Assembly (NCBI GenBank): GCA_963422415.1
Contig: OY729430.1
Location: forward strand, 1,860,001 to 1,924,000
Direction: 5' to 3'
Source of the DNA: Bin34 sp963422415
GTDB lineage: Bacteria; Chloroflexota; Anaerolineae; Caldilineales; Caldilineaceae
Length of the DNA stretch: 64,000 nucleotides
In this document: positions 8,888 to 16,883 of the stretch, piece by piece
Position numbering within the stretch: position 1 is the stretch's first letter
How the letters are laid out: each line of letters opens with the position of its first letter
Made by a program: the position numbers and the translations under genes
Notes under the pieces: generated by a model
What the model was told of the DNA's origin: nothing
What the model saw: the letters and a program-made list of their open reading frames with translations, nothing else
Database searches by the model: none

Positions 8888-9445
8888 ATGGTCGAAGTTA
8901 CCGCGCTGCGCAAGGGCAACATCTATACGGAAGAAAATCAGCTCTGGCGGGTGGTGGATTTCCACCACAGCAAGATCGCCCGTGGGGGGGCCACCATTCG
9001 GCTGAAGGTGCGCAATGTGCGCACCGGATCCTTGGTGGAGAAAACCTACAACAACGGGGTTCGCGTAGAGGATGTGCGGTTGGAAGGCCGGGAGATGGAA
9101 TATCTCTATCCCGATGGCAAGGACTATGTATTCATGGATGTTCGGACGTACGACCAAGTGACGCTTACGGCCGAGACCTTGGGAGATGCCGTTCGCTTTT
9201 TGGCAGACAATCAGATCATAGACGTGGAGTTCTATGCATCAGAGGCCTTGGGTGTCACTATGCCCACCACGGTAGATCTGGAAGTGAAATGGGCGGAAGG
9301 GGCCATTGCCGGAGATACGGCGACCAATCCCACCAAGGCCGTGGAATTGTCCACCGGATTCAAGCTGCAAGTACCCATGTTCATCAAGGAAGGAGATATC
9401 ATTCGGGTGGACACTCGCGACGGCAGATATGTAACTCGGGTGTAA
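8888..9445 (+). CDS. efp: Elongation factor P with arginine at the modification-loop tip
   Basis: 185 residues with the three EF-P domains. EF-P binds between the P and E sites and rescues ribosomes stalled on consecutive prolines. The tip loop reads HHSKIARGGATIR; aligned to the E. coli loop VKPGKGQAFAR, the residue normally modified as Lys34 is Arg32 here. In some proteobacteria Arg32 is rhamnosylated by EarP; whether this applies here is unknown and no earP-like gene is in the window. The C-terminus ends normally (DTRDGRYVTRV). An AGGAGG ribosome site precedes the ATG. tRNA-Thr follows 15 bases downstream. Confidence 0.95.
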   Translation: MVEVTALRKGNIYTEENQLWRVVDFHHSKIARGGATIRLKVRNVRTGSLVEKTYNNGVRVEDVRLEGREMEYLYPDGKDYVFMDVRTYDQVTLTAETLGDAVRFLADNQIIDVEFYASEALGVTMPTTVDLEVKWAEGAIAGDTATNPTKAVELSTGFKLQVPMFIKEGDIIRVDTRDGRYVTRV

Positions 9446-9460
9446 CCTGGGATTGGATAT

Positions 9461-9533
9461 GCCGCTGTAGCTCAGTCGGTAGAGCGACGCTCTCGTAAAG
9501 CGTAGGTCATCGGTTCGAACCCGATCAGCGGCT
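9461..9533 (+). tRNA. tRNA-Thr (anticodon CGT)
   Basis: A complete cloverleaf can be drawn. The acceptor stem is GCCGCTG/CAGCGGC with discriminator T. The D-arm is GCTCAGTCGGTAGAGC. The anticodon stem ACGCT/AGCGT encloses loop CTCGTAA with anticodon CGT, reading ACG. The T-arm is ATCGG-TTCGAAC-CCGAT. The 3' CCA is not encoded. It follows efp closely and may be cotranscribed. Confidence 0.95.
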
Positions 9534-9615
9534 TTTGCCTGTTTGCATATGCCCAAGTTCTGTTAGGATGTAGAGATTGGCGATCTGCCACTCCTCTTGC
9601 GTTCAGGGTTGACCT

Positions 9616-9936
9616 ATGGTCGCGTCCCGTACTGTTCTCTGTGCCAAGCTGCGGCGTAAGCTGCCCGGTCTGGCCAAGCCTCCCTACAAGAATGAACTGG
9701 GACAGCGCATCTACGACGAGATTTCGCAGGATGCGTGGCAATTGTGGATGCGTCAATCCGTGATTCTGATCAACCACTACGGGCTGAGTTTGGGAGATCT
9801 GCAGGCTCACGACTTTCTGATGCAGCAGATGGAAGACTTCTTCTTCGGTCCGGACGCCGAAATGCCGGAAGGCTGGACTCCAGAAGGGGTGGCCGGGCCG
9901 GGCCTGCAACAGACCAAGGGGCAGCGTACCAAGTAA
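9616..9936 (+). CDS. YggX-like Fe(II)-trafficking protein
   Basis: 106 residues matching the YggX family block by block: SRTVLCAKL with the conserved cysteine (Cys9), ELGQRIYDEISQDAWQLWMRQS, VILINHYGLSL and WTPEG near the end. YggX proteins protect iron-sulfur clusters from oxidation and are proposed to handle iron in the cytoplasm. This copy carries a short extra tail (GPGLQQTKGQRTK). It converges with the ATP-grasp gene, only 35 bases apart, with no obvious terminator between them. Confidence 0.85.
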   Translation: MVASRTVLCAKLRRKLPGLAKPPYKNELGQRIYDEISQDAWQLWMRQSVILINHYGLSLGDLQAHDFLMQQMEDFFFGPDAEMPEGWTPEGVAGPGLQQTKGQRTK

Positions 9937-9971
9937 GGCACGACGGTGCCGTGCCCACGGAAACGTGGAAT

Positions 9972-11234
9972 TCAGATCGCGGTCAAGGCGATTTCCGGTT
10001 GCATGCGGATGGTCAGGCAACCGTAGGCCTGTCGCAGGGCCTGTTCGGCGCGCTGTGGACTTGGGGCCTCGGCAAAGATGAACCCCAGATAGCTGTTGCC
10101 CTCGGGCAAGGGCTTGAGCGTGTACCCTGTTTGGGCGGTGATTTCGATACCCGTAATGCCGGTCACGCGGCTCGCAGCCCCCAGTCCTTCCACCCCTTGG
10201 AAAATTCCGGCCTCCGGAATGGGAATCATCATGACGCCGCTGCCTGTCCTCGTGGGATTCAAGTCCGGCATCGGCAGTCCGCAGGCTTGACGGAGGATCA
10301 GGGACTCCAAGGACTCGGCCCTGCCAAAACGCAAGGTTCGGGAACAGAGCCCGCCAATGGATCGTCCCGCGACTTCGATAATCCAGGCCCCTTGGTCGTT
10401 GAGACGCAGTTCCGCGTGCACGGGACCGAAGCCCAAACCTAGGGCTCGGGCCGCCTGCTGCACCGCTTTCCTGATACGTCGCTGATTCGCCTCCGATGCC
10501 CGGGAGGGAGTCACATAGATGGACTCCTCGAAAAATGGACCCTCCAAGGGATCGGGCTTGTCGAATATGGCGAGCACTTGCAGCTCCTGGCCCGTGATGA
10601 TGGCCTCCACGGCAAACTCGATTCCGGGGATGTAACGTTCCATCAGGAAGGAAGGCCGCGGCCCCTCCATGCCTCCCTGGATTATGGACAGCACTCTTGC
10701 TATGGCGGGCGTCAGCTCCGCTGGGTCATTGACCCGCATTACCCCCTGTGAACCATTCCGGTCCAAGGGCTTGAGGACCAACGGAAATCCCAAGGATTGG
10801 GCCATGCCGTGCAGATCGTCATCTGGTTTCACCCGGATGAAGGCGGGACAGGCTAGACCTCCTGCGTCCAGTCGCCGGCGCATCTCGTGTTTGTCCCTTG
10901 CCGCCCATGCTGCCGCGGGAGAATTGTGCGGCAATCCCAACACCTGACAGCTGCAGGCTGCGACAGCGCTGCCAACGTCATCCAAGGCCAGAATGGCGGA
11001 CCAGGGACTCTGAGCATGAGCTGCCACAATCCGCTCCACAGCCCGTTCGGTCTGGGCAAAAGGAAAGCCCCAGCCGTAATGGCTAGAGGCCGCGAGTTCC
11101 TCCTCCATGTCCACGGCCATGTGACACTCAATGCCAAGGGCTTGGCCAGCCTCCCAAAAAGCGGCTGCCCTATAGGTCTGTACATTGGACAAAAAGAGGA
11201 CCCGGGGGCTTCGTTCCGTCGATTCTCCCGACAT
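9972..11234 (-). CDS. ATP-grasp superfamily ligase
   Basis: 420 residues. The N-terminus (PRVLFLSNVQTYRAAAF) forms a pre-ATP-grasp Rossmann-like domain. The ATP-grasp core shows the nucleotide-binding lysine strand (FPLVLKPLDRNGSQGVMRV), FLMERYIPGIEFAVEAII and the metal-binding block GPVHAELRL...WIIEVAGRSIGG. The C-terminal part resembles carbamoyl-phosphate synthase-like amino-acid ligases of the BacD/YwfE kind, so it probably joins a carboxylate to an amine; the substrate cannot be read. The ATG at 11234 is preferred over an upstream one at 11420 that would overlap msrA. It lies downstream of msrA on the same strand. Confidence 0.8.
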   Translation of the reverse strand: MSGESTERSPRVLFLSNVQTYRAAAFWEAGQALGIECHMAVDMEEELAASSHYGWGFPFAQTERAVERIVAAHAQSPWSAILALDDVGSAVAACSCQVLGLPHNSPAAAWAARDKHEMRRRLDAGGLACPAFIRVKPDDDLHGMAQSLGFPLVLKPLDRNGSQGVMRVNDPAELTPAIARVLSIIQGGMEGPRPSFLMERYIPGIEFAVEAIITGQELQVLAIFDKPDPLEGPFFEESIYVTPSRASEANQRRIRKAVQQAARALGLGFGPVHAELRLNDQGAWIIEVAGRSIGGLCSRTLRFGRAESLESLILRQACGLPMPDLNPTRTGSGVMMIPIPEAGIFQGVEGLGAASRVTGITGIEITAQTGYTLKPLPEGNSYLGFIFAEAPSPQRAEQALRQAYGCLTIRMQPEIALTAI

Positions 11235-11379
11235 GCCAAATTCGGTCGTGAGGATGTTCAGCACGTTCGCAGCGTAGAGGATCCGTGCAAAAGTGAGGTT
11301 GCGATGGCTCCCCCACAACGGGGCTGCCACCGTGCGTTTGAAATCCTTTGCCCCATCATGCAACCAGTGTCCACAGATC

Positions 11380-11934
11380 CTAGAGTTTCCCTGCCATGTC
11401 AGATCTGAGCTTGTGGGCAAACTTACCGCGAAACTTGCTGACCTTGGAGGAAACCACGGTCATGCAGTATCCCTGATGAGGGTTTTTGAAGAAGTATTCC
11501 TGGTGATACGCCTCGGCCGCATAGAACTTCGGCAGGGGGGCTAGTTGTGTTACCAGAGGACTTGGCCAGACCTGGCGCGAAGTCAATTCCTGCATCAGGC
11601 ATTCCGCTTCCGCCTTCTGCGCTTCATCATGATAGAAGATCACGGATCGGTACTGAGTGCCCACGTCCGCGCCTTGCCGGTTCAACGTGGTGGGATCATG
11701 GATGGTGAAGAAAACCGACAGGATCTCGCGCAGGGGTGTGACCGCAGGATCGAAATCAAGCTGGACCACCTCGGCGTGCCCTGTATGGCCGCGACAGACT
11801 TCCTCGTAGGAGGGCTGGGATTTCTGGCCTCCGGCATACCCGGACTGCACGCGCGTCACGCCTTCCATGCACAGGTATACCGCTTCCAGGCACCAAAAAC
11901 AGCCCCCGCCCAACGTAATGGTTTTGTGAGCCAT
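11380..11934 (-). CDS. msrA: Peptide methionine-(S)-S-oxide reductase
   Basis: 184 residues; reduces methionine-S-sulfoxide in proteins. The active-site motif GCFWC is at residues 11-15 with catalytic Cys12. Further family blocks are GVTRVQSGYAGG, HTGHAEVVQLDFDP, QYRSVIFYHDEAQ and the C-terminal FYAAEAYHQEYF. It starts two bases beyond the ileS stop codon, so it is probably translated from the ileS transcript and would share its T-box control. The recycling cysteine in NPHQGYC is present. Confidence 0.95.
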   Translation of the reverse strand: MAHKTITLGGGCFWCLEAVYLCMEGVTRVQSGYAGGQKSQPSYEEVCRGHTGHAEVVQLDFDPAVTPLREILSVFFTIHDPTTLNRQGADVGTQYRSVIFYHDEAQKAEAECLMQELTSRQVWPSPLVTQLAPLPKFYAAEAYHQEYFFKNPHQGYCMTVVSSKVSKFRGKFAHKLRSDMAGKL

Positions 11935-11936
11935 GA

Positions 11937-14900
11937 CTACCCTCCTTCAGCGTTGTTGACTTTGGCAATGTGCACCCGCACCGATTCCCCATCGACCCGC
12001 AGATCGACTTGATTGGCAACGGGACTGGACGATATGGCCCTGTCTGTATCCCAGGCGACTTGTACGGCCAGCGTTTCCTCTTGCAGATAGGATCCATGCA
12101 CGGCCATCACCCGCCGCGTTTGCTCCGACTGGGTCAGGAAAGTCAGGGAGATGCGATCTGCAATGTTCAGCCCCTGGTTCTTGCGCGCCTGTTGCACTTG
12201 CCGTACCATCTCGCGCACTTGACCCTCAAGGCGCAGCTCTTCCGACACTTCCGTGGCAATGGCTACGGAAATGCCCTGATCTTCCATCACGCTATAGCCC
12301 GCCCGCGGAGTCTTGCGGATTTCCACATCCTTCAAGGTTACGACGAATTCGTCTCCGGCACTGGTGACTGTCACCTCTCCTTGGGATTGGAGGGTTTCGG
12401 CCAATCGACGCTGTTCAAGCCGGGTAAACTCGGCCCGAATCCGCGGGTAGCCCGACCCAAATTTCTGGCCCAACTGCCTAGGCAGAGGAAAGACTTCCAG
12501 CTCCACTAGGTTTTGGCCCGTGGAAAGGGTCAGTTGACGCACATTCAATTCTTGGCAGATCAGGTCCTGGTACAACGGCAGCGCCTCTCTCTCCGCGCTG
12601 TCAGGCAACTGCACGATGACTTGGCTCAAGGGCTGCCGCACCTTCAACGCGGCCGCCTGTCGGGCGGCGTGACCCAGACGGGTGACTGTCTGTACCAGTT
12701 CCATGTGGGCATTGAGATCCGAGTCCAACAGCTTCGTGTCGGCTTGCGGCCAGGCGCTGAGATGTACCGATGCACGGTCGTCGCCGACGGGACGGGACAC
12801 CAGATTCCGATAGATGACCTCGGAGACAAAGGGAGCGGCTGGCGCGATCAGCTGCGCCACTGTCACAAGCGTCTCGTGCAAGGTCTGCAGAGCTGCGGTT
12901 TCGCCATTCCAGAAGCGGCGGCGATTCAGCCGCACATACCAGTTGGACAGTCGCTCCACGAACCGCACCACGGGGCGGGTGCATCCCGTGGCGTCGTAGT
13001 TCTCGTAGGCCTCGGTCACGCCTTGCACCAAAACCTGCAGTTCCGAAAGAATCCAGCGGTCCAACAGGTGGCTTGGCGCATGTTTTCCGTCGCGGGGACG
13101 CCAAGCCGCCACGTTGGCATAGGTCACATGGAAACTGTAGGAGCTCCACAGGTGGTTCAGAAACTTGCGTACCGATTCCTCGACTAGCTTGTGGCTGAAG
13201 CGTCGGCTGTCCCCGGGCTGTGCAGCCACATACATGGTCCATCGAGTGGCGTCCGCTCCATACTTCTGCATCACTTTCCACGGATTCAGTACATTGCCCA
13301 GCGACTTGCTCATTTTCCGGCCGTCCTCGGCCAGAATATGGCCAAGGCAGACGACATTCAGGAAAGCTGGCTTGTCAAACAGCAGGGCGCTCAGGGCATG
13401 CAAGGTATAGAACCACCCGCGGGTCTGGTCAATGGCTTCACAAATGAAATCGGCCTGCTGGTGGGTCTGGTACGGCGCCTGCCCCGCAAAGGGATAATGC
13501 CATTGGGCAACGGGCATGGCTCCACTGTCAAACCAGCAGTCCGCGACTTCCGGGATTCGGCGCATTGTGCCACCATCCGGGGCGGCCCACGTGATCTCGT
13601 CCACATAGGGCCGATGCAGATCCAGATTGGACAGATCCCGTCCGCAGGCCTCCTCCAGTTCGGCGACGCTGCCGATGCAGACCCGATACTCGCTGCCTAG
13701 GGCATCGCTTTCCCAGATGGGCAGTGGTGTGCCCCAGAAGCGATCCCGTCCTAGGGCCCAATCCACATTGTTGTTGAGCCACTGACCGAAACGTCCGTCC
13801 CGGATGTGGTGCGGCACCCAATTGATGGTCTGATTCAAAGACACCAACCGCTCCTTGCATTGGCTGGTGCGGATATACCAGGTTTCCTTGGCGTAATACA
13901 GAAGCGGCGAGTCGCAACGCCAGCAGAAGGGATAGGTGTGTAGACAGGTGCCCGACTTGTATAGCAGGCCTCGGCTTGTCAGTTCCCGCTGGATCTCCGG
14001 ATCCGCATCCTTGACAAACTGGCCGGCCCAGGGATGGACCTCCGCCCTGAAGGTGCCATCGGGCAGGACCGCCTGGATGATGGGCAGTCCCGCGCGCTGC
14101 CCCAATTCCAGATCGTCGGCGCCAAAGGCCGGAGCCACGTGCACGATACCGGTGCCTTCCTCCGTGGAAACAAACTCCGCGGCCAGCACCCGGGCATAGG
14201 GTTCCGTTACCGGCAGGAACTCATACAAGGGCTGGTAGCGACGACCGACCAGATCCGATCCCTTGCAGAGCCCCAGCGTCGTAAATCCAGGTTCCAGTAC
14301 AGTCTCCGCCAACTCCGCGGCCACATACAAGGTGTCCCCGGACACATCCCGCACCGCCATGTAGTCAATCTGTGCCCCCACGGCCAAGGCGGCATTTCCC
14401 GGTAGGGTCCAAGGGGTCGTGGTCCAAGCCAGGAAGAAGGTGTCATTCGCGTCAACCACCTTGAATTTTACATAAACACTTGGATCTTCCGTGTTCTCCT
14501 TGTAGCCCAAGGACAGTTCGTGGCTTGACAGCGGCGTGCCGCAACGGGGACAGAAAGGCACGGACTTGAACCCTTGCGACAGCAGATTCTTGTCCCAGAG
14601 CCGCTTGAGAATCCACCACAGCGATTCCACGTATTCGTTGTGACAGGTGACATAGGGATCGTCAGTATCCACCAGATATCCCATGCGCTCGGTCATGGCT
14701 TCCCATTCATTGATGTACTCGGAGACGGAATCCCGGCATAGCTGATTGAATTCCTGGATGCCGTATGCCTCCACTTCCTTCTTGCCGCCTAGTCCCAGTT
14801 TCTTTTCCACCTCGATTTCCACGGGCAGACCGTGCGTATCCCAGCCTCCCTTGCGCAGGACCTTGTATCCACACATCGTGCGATAGCGCGGGAACATGTC

Positions 14901-15119
14901 CTTGAACGCCCGGGCCAGCACATGATGGATCCCAGGCGGTCCATTCGCGGTGGGAGGTCCTTCGAAGAACGTGAAGTCCTGCTTGTCCAGCCGCTCGCTC
15001 TGGGTACGTTTCAGGAGCGCAATGTCACGCCAGTACTCCAGGATCCGCTCTTCCTGGGCCGGAAAATCCACCTTGGCTTCCACGGGTGCAAAGACCGGTG
15101 CCGTTTTACCTATAGCCAT
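11937..15119 (-). CDS. ileS: Isoleucyl-tRNA synthetase
   Basis: About 1060 residues, a class I synthetase charging tRNA-Ile. The HIGH region appears as GPPGIHHVLARAFKD and the KMSKS loop as DGRKMSKSLGN. The editing domain is present (WTTTPWTLPGNAALAV). Length and HIGH context fit the longer eukaryote-like IleRS type (IleS2), which is often mupirocin-tolerant; that is inference. The ATG at 15119 is chosen because the AGGAGGGG ribosome site sits about nine bases before it. The ATG at 15125 is too close, and the longer open frame to 15221 is T-box leader sequence. A T-box, terminator and promoter lie upstream; msrA follows. Confidence 0.95.
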   Translation of the reverse strand: MAIGKTAPVFAPVEAKVDFPAQEERILEYWRDIALLKRTQSERLDKQDFTFFEGPPTANGPPGIHHVLARAFKDMFPRYRTMCGYKVLRKGGWDTHGLPVEIEVEKKLGLGGKKEVEAYGIQEFNQLCRDSVSEYINEWEAMTERMGYLVDTDDPYVTCHNEYVESLWWILKRLWDKNLLSQGFKSVPFCPRCGTPLSSHELSLGYKENTEDPSVYVKFKVVDANDTFFLAWTTTPWTLPGNAALAVGAQIDYMAVRDVSGDTLYVAAELAETVLEPGFTTLGLCKGSDLVGRRYQPLYEFLPVTEPYARVLAAEFVSTEEGTGIVHVAPAFGADDLELGQRAGLPIIQAVLPDGTFRAEVHPWAGQFVKDADPEIQRELTSRGLLYKSGTCLHTYPFCWRCDSPLLYYAKETWYIRTSQCKERLVSLNQTINWVPHHIRDGRFGQWLNNNVDWALGRDRFWGTPLPIWESDALGSEYRVCIGSVAELEEACGRDLSNLDLHRPYVDEITWAAPDGGTMRRIPEVADCWFDSGAMPVAQWHYPFAGQAPYQTHQQADFICEAIDQTRGWFYTLHALSALLFDKPAFLNVVCLGHILAEDGRKMSKSLGNVLNPWKVMQKYGADATRWTMYVAAQPGDSRRFSHKLVEESVRKFLNHLWSSYSFHVTYANVAAWRPRDGKHAPSHLLDRWILSELQVLVQGVTEAYENYDATGCTRPVVRFVERLSNWYVRLNRRRFWNGETAALQTLHETLVTVAQLIAPAAPFVSEVIYRNLVSRPVGDDRASVHLSAWPQADTKLLDSDLNAHMELVQTVTRLGHAARQAAALKVRQPLSQVIVQLPDSAEREALPLYQDLICQELNVRQLTLSTGQNLVELEVFPLPRQLGQKFGSGYPRIRAEFTRLEQRRLAETLQSQGEVTVTSAGDEFVVTLKDVEIRKTPRAGYSVMEDQGISVAIATEVSEELRLEGQVREMVRQVQQARKNQGLNIADRISLTFLTQSEQTRRVMAVHGSYLQEETLAVQVAWDTDRAISSSPVANQVDLRVDGESVRVHIAKVNNAEGG

Positions 15120-15150
15120 GTCCATTCCCCTCCTGATCGCCCCAAGAATC

Positions 15151-15180
15151 AAAAAACCGTCCCTTGTTGCAGGGGACGGC
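15151..15180 (-). terminator. Rho-independent terminator of the ileS T-box leader
   Basis: On the minus strand the arms CCGTCCC (15179-15173) and GGGACGG (15163-15157) enclose a short loop and are followed by six T (15156-15151). It stands directly after the T-box antiterminator and about 30 bases before the ileS start, the expected position for a T-box-controlled attenuator. Confidence 0.9.
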
Positions 15181-15424
15181 GAGACCGCGTTACCACCCCA
15201 GTTTCCAGCACGGCTGGACACCTCGAACCCCGCGCCGGCGTCAGGTCCGGGCGAGGGTGCGCCGTTAACGGGGCGCCAATTCGGTGTGGCTTACTTCGCG
15301 TGTCCGTTTCTGCCACACGGCTCGGAAGGGATTTTCGGTGCCAAGCCAAAAGGGTCTGGCTTTCACCCGCCCAGACTCTCTGTTGCCCTGCTTGACCCTA
15401 CTCTTCTTCGTCACGGCCTGTGTC
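15151..15424 (-). promoter_or_regulatory. T-box leader controlling ileS, specifier ATC (Ile)
   Basis: Reading the minus strand, the leader begins near GTGACGAAGAAGAGTAGG, which resembles the K-turn/AGTA side of a T-box Stem I. It continues with the distal Stem I block CAGAGAGTCTGGGCGGGTGAAAG and a specifier-loop segment CACCGAAAATCCC whose ATC codon (15332-15330) matches isoleucine. The conserved T-box sequence GGGGTGGTAACGCGG lies at 15199-15185, followed by the terminator. Uncharged tRNA-Ile should stabilise the antiterminator and allow ileS transcription. The class is well known; the exact Stem I fold was not computed. Confidence 0.9.
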
Positions 15425-15428
15425 GGAA

Positions 15429-15457
15429 AGTGTACGCACTTTCCGCGCGAGCGCCAA
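15429..15457 (-). promoter_or_regulatory. Sigma-70-type promoter for ileS with overlapping palindrome
   Basis: On the minus strand TTGGCG (15457-15452) and TACACT (15434-15429) are separated by 17 bases. The predicted start falls at about 15424, immediately before the T-box leader. A palindrome with 9-bp arms (CGGAAAGTG/CACTTTCCG, 15424-15445) covers the -10 element and could be an operator. Confidence 0.55.
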
Positions 15458-15605
15458 AAAGTGGGCTGGGACCGCGGGCTGAACTCCGGGAATCCACAGC
15501 GGATTGGGAAAACGGACTGGCAGGACGTGGAGAGACCCTCCCGAACCGATGCAGGATCCATCTAAGGAATCTCGTCCCGCAATGATTTTGGACAACCGAT
15601 ACGTG

Positions 15606-15611
15606 TATAAT
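15606..15611 (+). promoter_or_regulatory. Possible -10 element for the Frc-like ABC operon
   Basis: A perfect TATAAT lies 63 bases before the binding-protein start codon. No convincing -35 hexamer is found at normal spacing, so this is tentative. A second weaker TACAAT occurs about 20 bases further on. Confidence 0.3.
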
Positions 15612-15673
15612 TCTGATCCGTGTACAATGCACGGTTCAATGCAACTCAACACAATCTTGGGAGGTAATACCTC

Positions 15674-16699
15674 ATGTTGTCTCGTATCAGAGAACAAAAG
15701 TGGCATCACAACTTGGGAATGATTGTCATGCTTGTCGGCAGCATGATCTTTGCCGCCTGTGCAGCGGCTCCTACGGGCACTGTCGCTACCGGATCCGATG
15801 CCAGCGCCATGCAGGATATGCGTGACACCCGCATAATCGTGGTCAGCCACGGACAGGCTTCGGATCCCTTCTGGTCCGTCGTCAAGAACGGCGTGGACCA
15901 GGCGGCGCAGGACATGCGTGTCACCGTGGAATATCAGGCGCCACAGACCTTTGACATGGTAGCCATGTCACAGTTGATTGATGCCGCCGTAGCGTCCAAT
16001 CCGGACGGTCTGGTAGTGTCCATTCCCGATGTCGATGCCTTGGGCGACTCCATCCGCGATGCCGTGGCAGCCGGCATTTCCGTGATTTCCATGAATTCCG
16101 GCAGTGACGTGGCGGAGGATCTGGGTATCCTGAACCACGTGGGTCAAACGGAATACGAGGCGGGGTACGGTGGTGGCAAGCGTATGGCGGCGGCCGGTGC
16201 CCAGAATGCCCTTTGTGTCAATCAGGAAGTGGGCAATGTAGCGTTGGACCTGCGTTGTCAAGGCTTCACGGACGCCATGGCGGAATCCGGCGCTTCCGTG
16301 GAAATTTTGGCTGTAGACCTCGCGGATCCCGTGGATGCGCAGCAACGGATATCGGCTGGCCTGATTGCCAATCCCGACATTGACAGCATTCTGACGTTGG
16401 GCCCCACGGGCGCGGGGCCTGCCATGGAAGCCTTGAACGAGATGGAAATGATGGGAGACATTTTGCTGGCTACCTTCGATCTGGGGCCCGAAGTGCTCGA
16501 GGCGGTACGTGACGGCGATATGCTGTTCGCCATTGACCAGCAACAGTATTTGCAAGGCTATCTGCCCATTGTGCTTTTGACCTTGCACAGCGAGAATCTG
16601 AACACCGTGGCCAACAACGTCATCATGACCGGTCCCGGCTTCGTGACGCAGGACACCGCGGCGCAGGTCATTGCCTTGAGTGCGGCGGGAACTCGCTAG
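15674..16699 (+). CDS. Sugar ABC transporter substrate-binding lipoprotein (Frc-like)
   Basis: 341 residues with a signal peptide ending in the lipobox FAAC (Cys29), so it is anchored outside the membrane. The mature part is a type I periplasmic-binding protein of the ribose/fructose class (IIVVSHGQASDPFWSVVKNG, QLIDAAVASNPDGLVVSIPD, DSILTLGPTGAGPAMEAL). A GGGAGG ribosome site precedes the ATG. It is first in a three-gene operon with a BPD_transp_2 permease and a single-domain ATPase, the FrcBCA arrangement. Fructose or another monosaccharide is the likely cargo; the exact sugar cannot be read. Confidence 0.88.
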   Translation: MLSRIREQKWHHNLGMIVMLVGSMIFAACAAAPTGTVATGSDASAMQDMRDTRIIVVSHGQASDPFWSVVKNGVDQAAQDMRVTVEYQAPQTFDMVAMSQLIDAAVASNPDGLVVSIPDVDALGDSIRDAVAAGISVISMNSGSDVAEDLGILNHVGQTEYEAGYGGGKRMAAAGAQNALCVNQEVGNVALDLRCQGFTDAMAESGASVEILAVDLADPVDAQQRISAGLIANPDIDSILTLGPTGAGPAMEALNEMEMMGDILLATFDLGPEVLEAVRDGDMLFAIDQQQYLQGYLPIVLLTLHSENLNTVANNVIMTGPGFVTQDTAAQVIALSAAGTR

Positions 16700-16710
16700 A
16701 GACATCACCT

Positions 16711-16789
16711 TGCCCTTTCGTCGCGGCGACGAAAGGGCAGCGGAAACACGCAGGAGGGGCGCAAGTTCGGGAATTCCCTCGCCCCTCCT
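16711..16789 (+). repeat. Two strong hairpins between binding protein and permease genes
   Basis: The first (16711-16739) is almost perfectly self-complementary with 14-bp arms and one central base. The second has 10-bp arms AGGAGGGGCG/CGCCCCTCCT (16752-16761 and 16780-16789) with an inner GGGAATTCCC palindrome. No T-run follows either, so they are more likely mRNA-stabilising or processing structures that raise expression of the binding protein over the permease. Confidence 0.6.
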
Positions 16790-16883
16790 CCAAGAACATG
16801 GGGTCGTAGAGTCTCGGCCCCGGCTTGTCGCATTCAAGAAAGCAAGGAATCAAGAGGCAGTATTGCTTGTGGCTGAGTCATTG

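Noticed and set aside
15125..15221. N-terminal extension of ileS
   Set aside because: It would translate the T-box motif and terminator; a strong ribosome site before 15119 gives a normal N-terminus.
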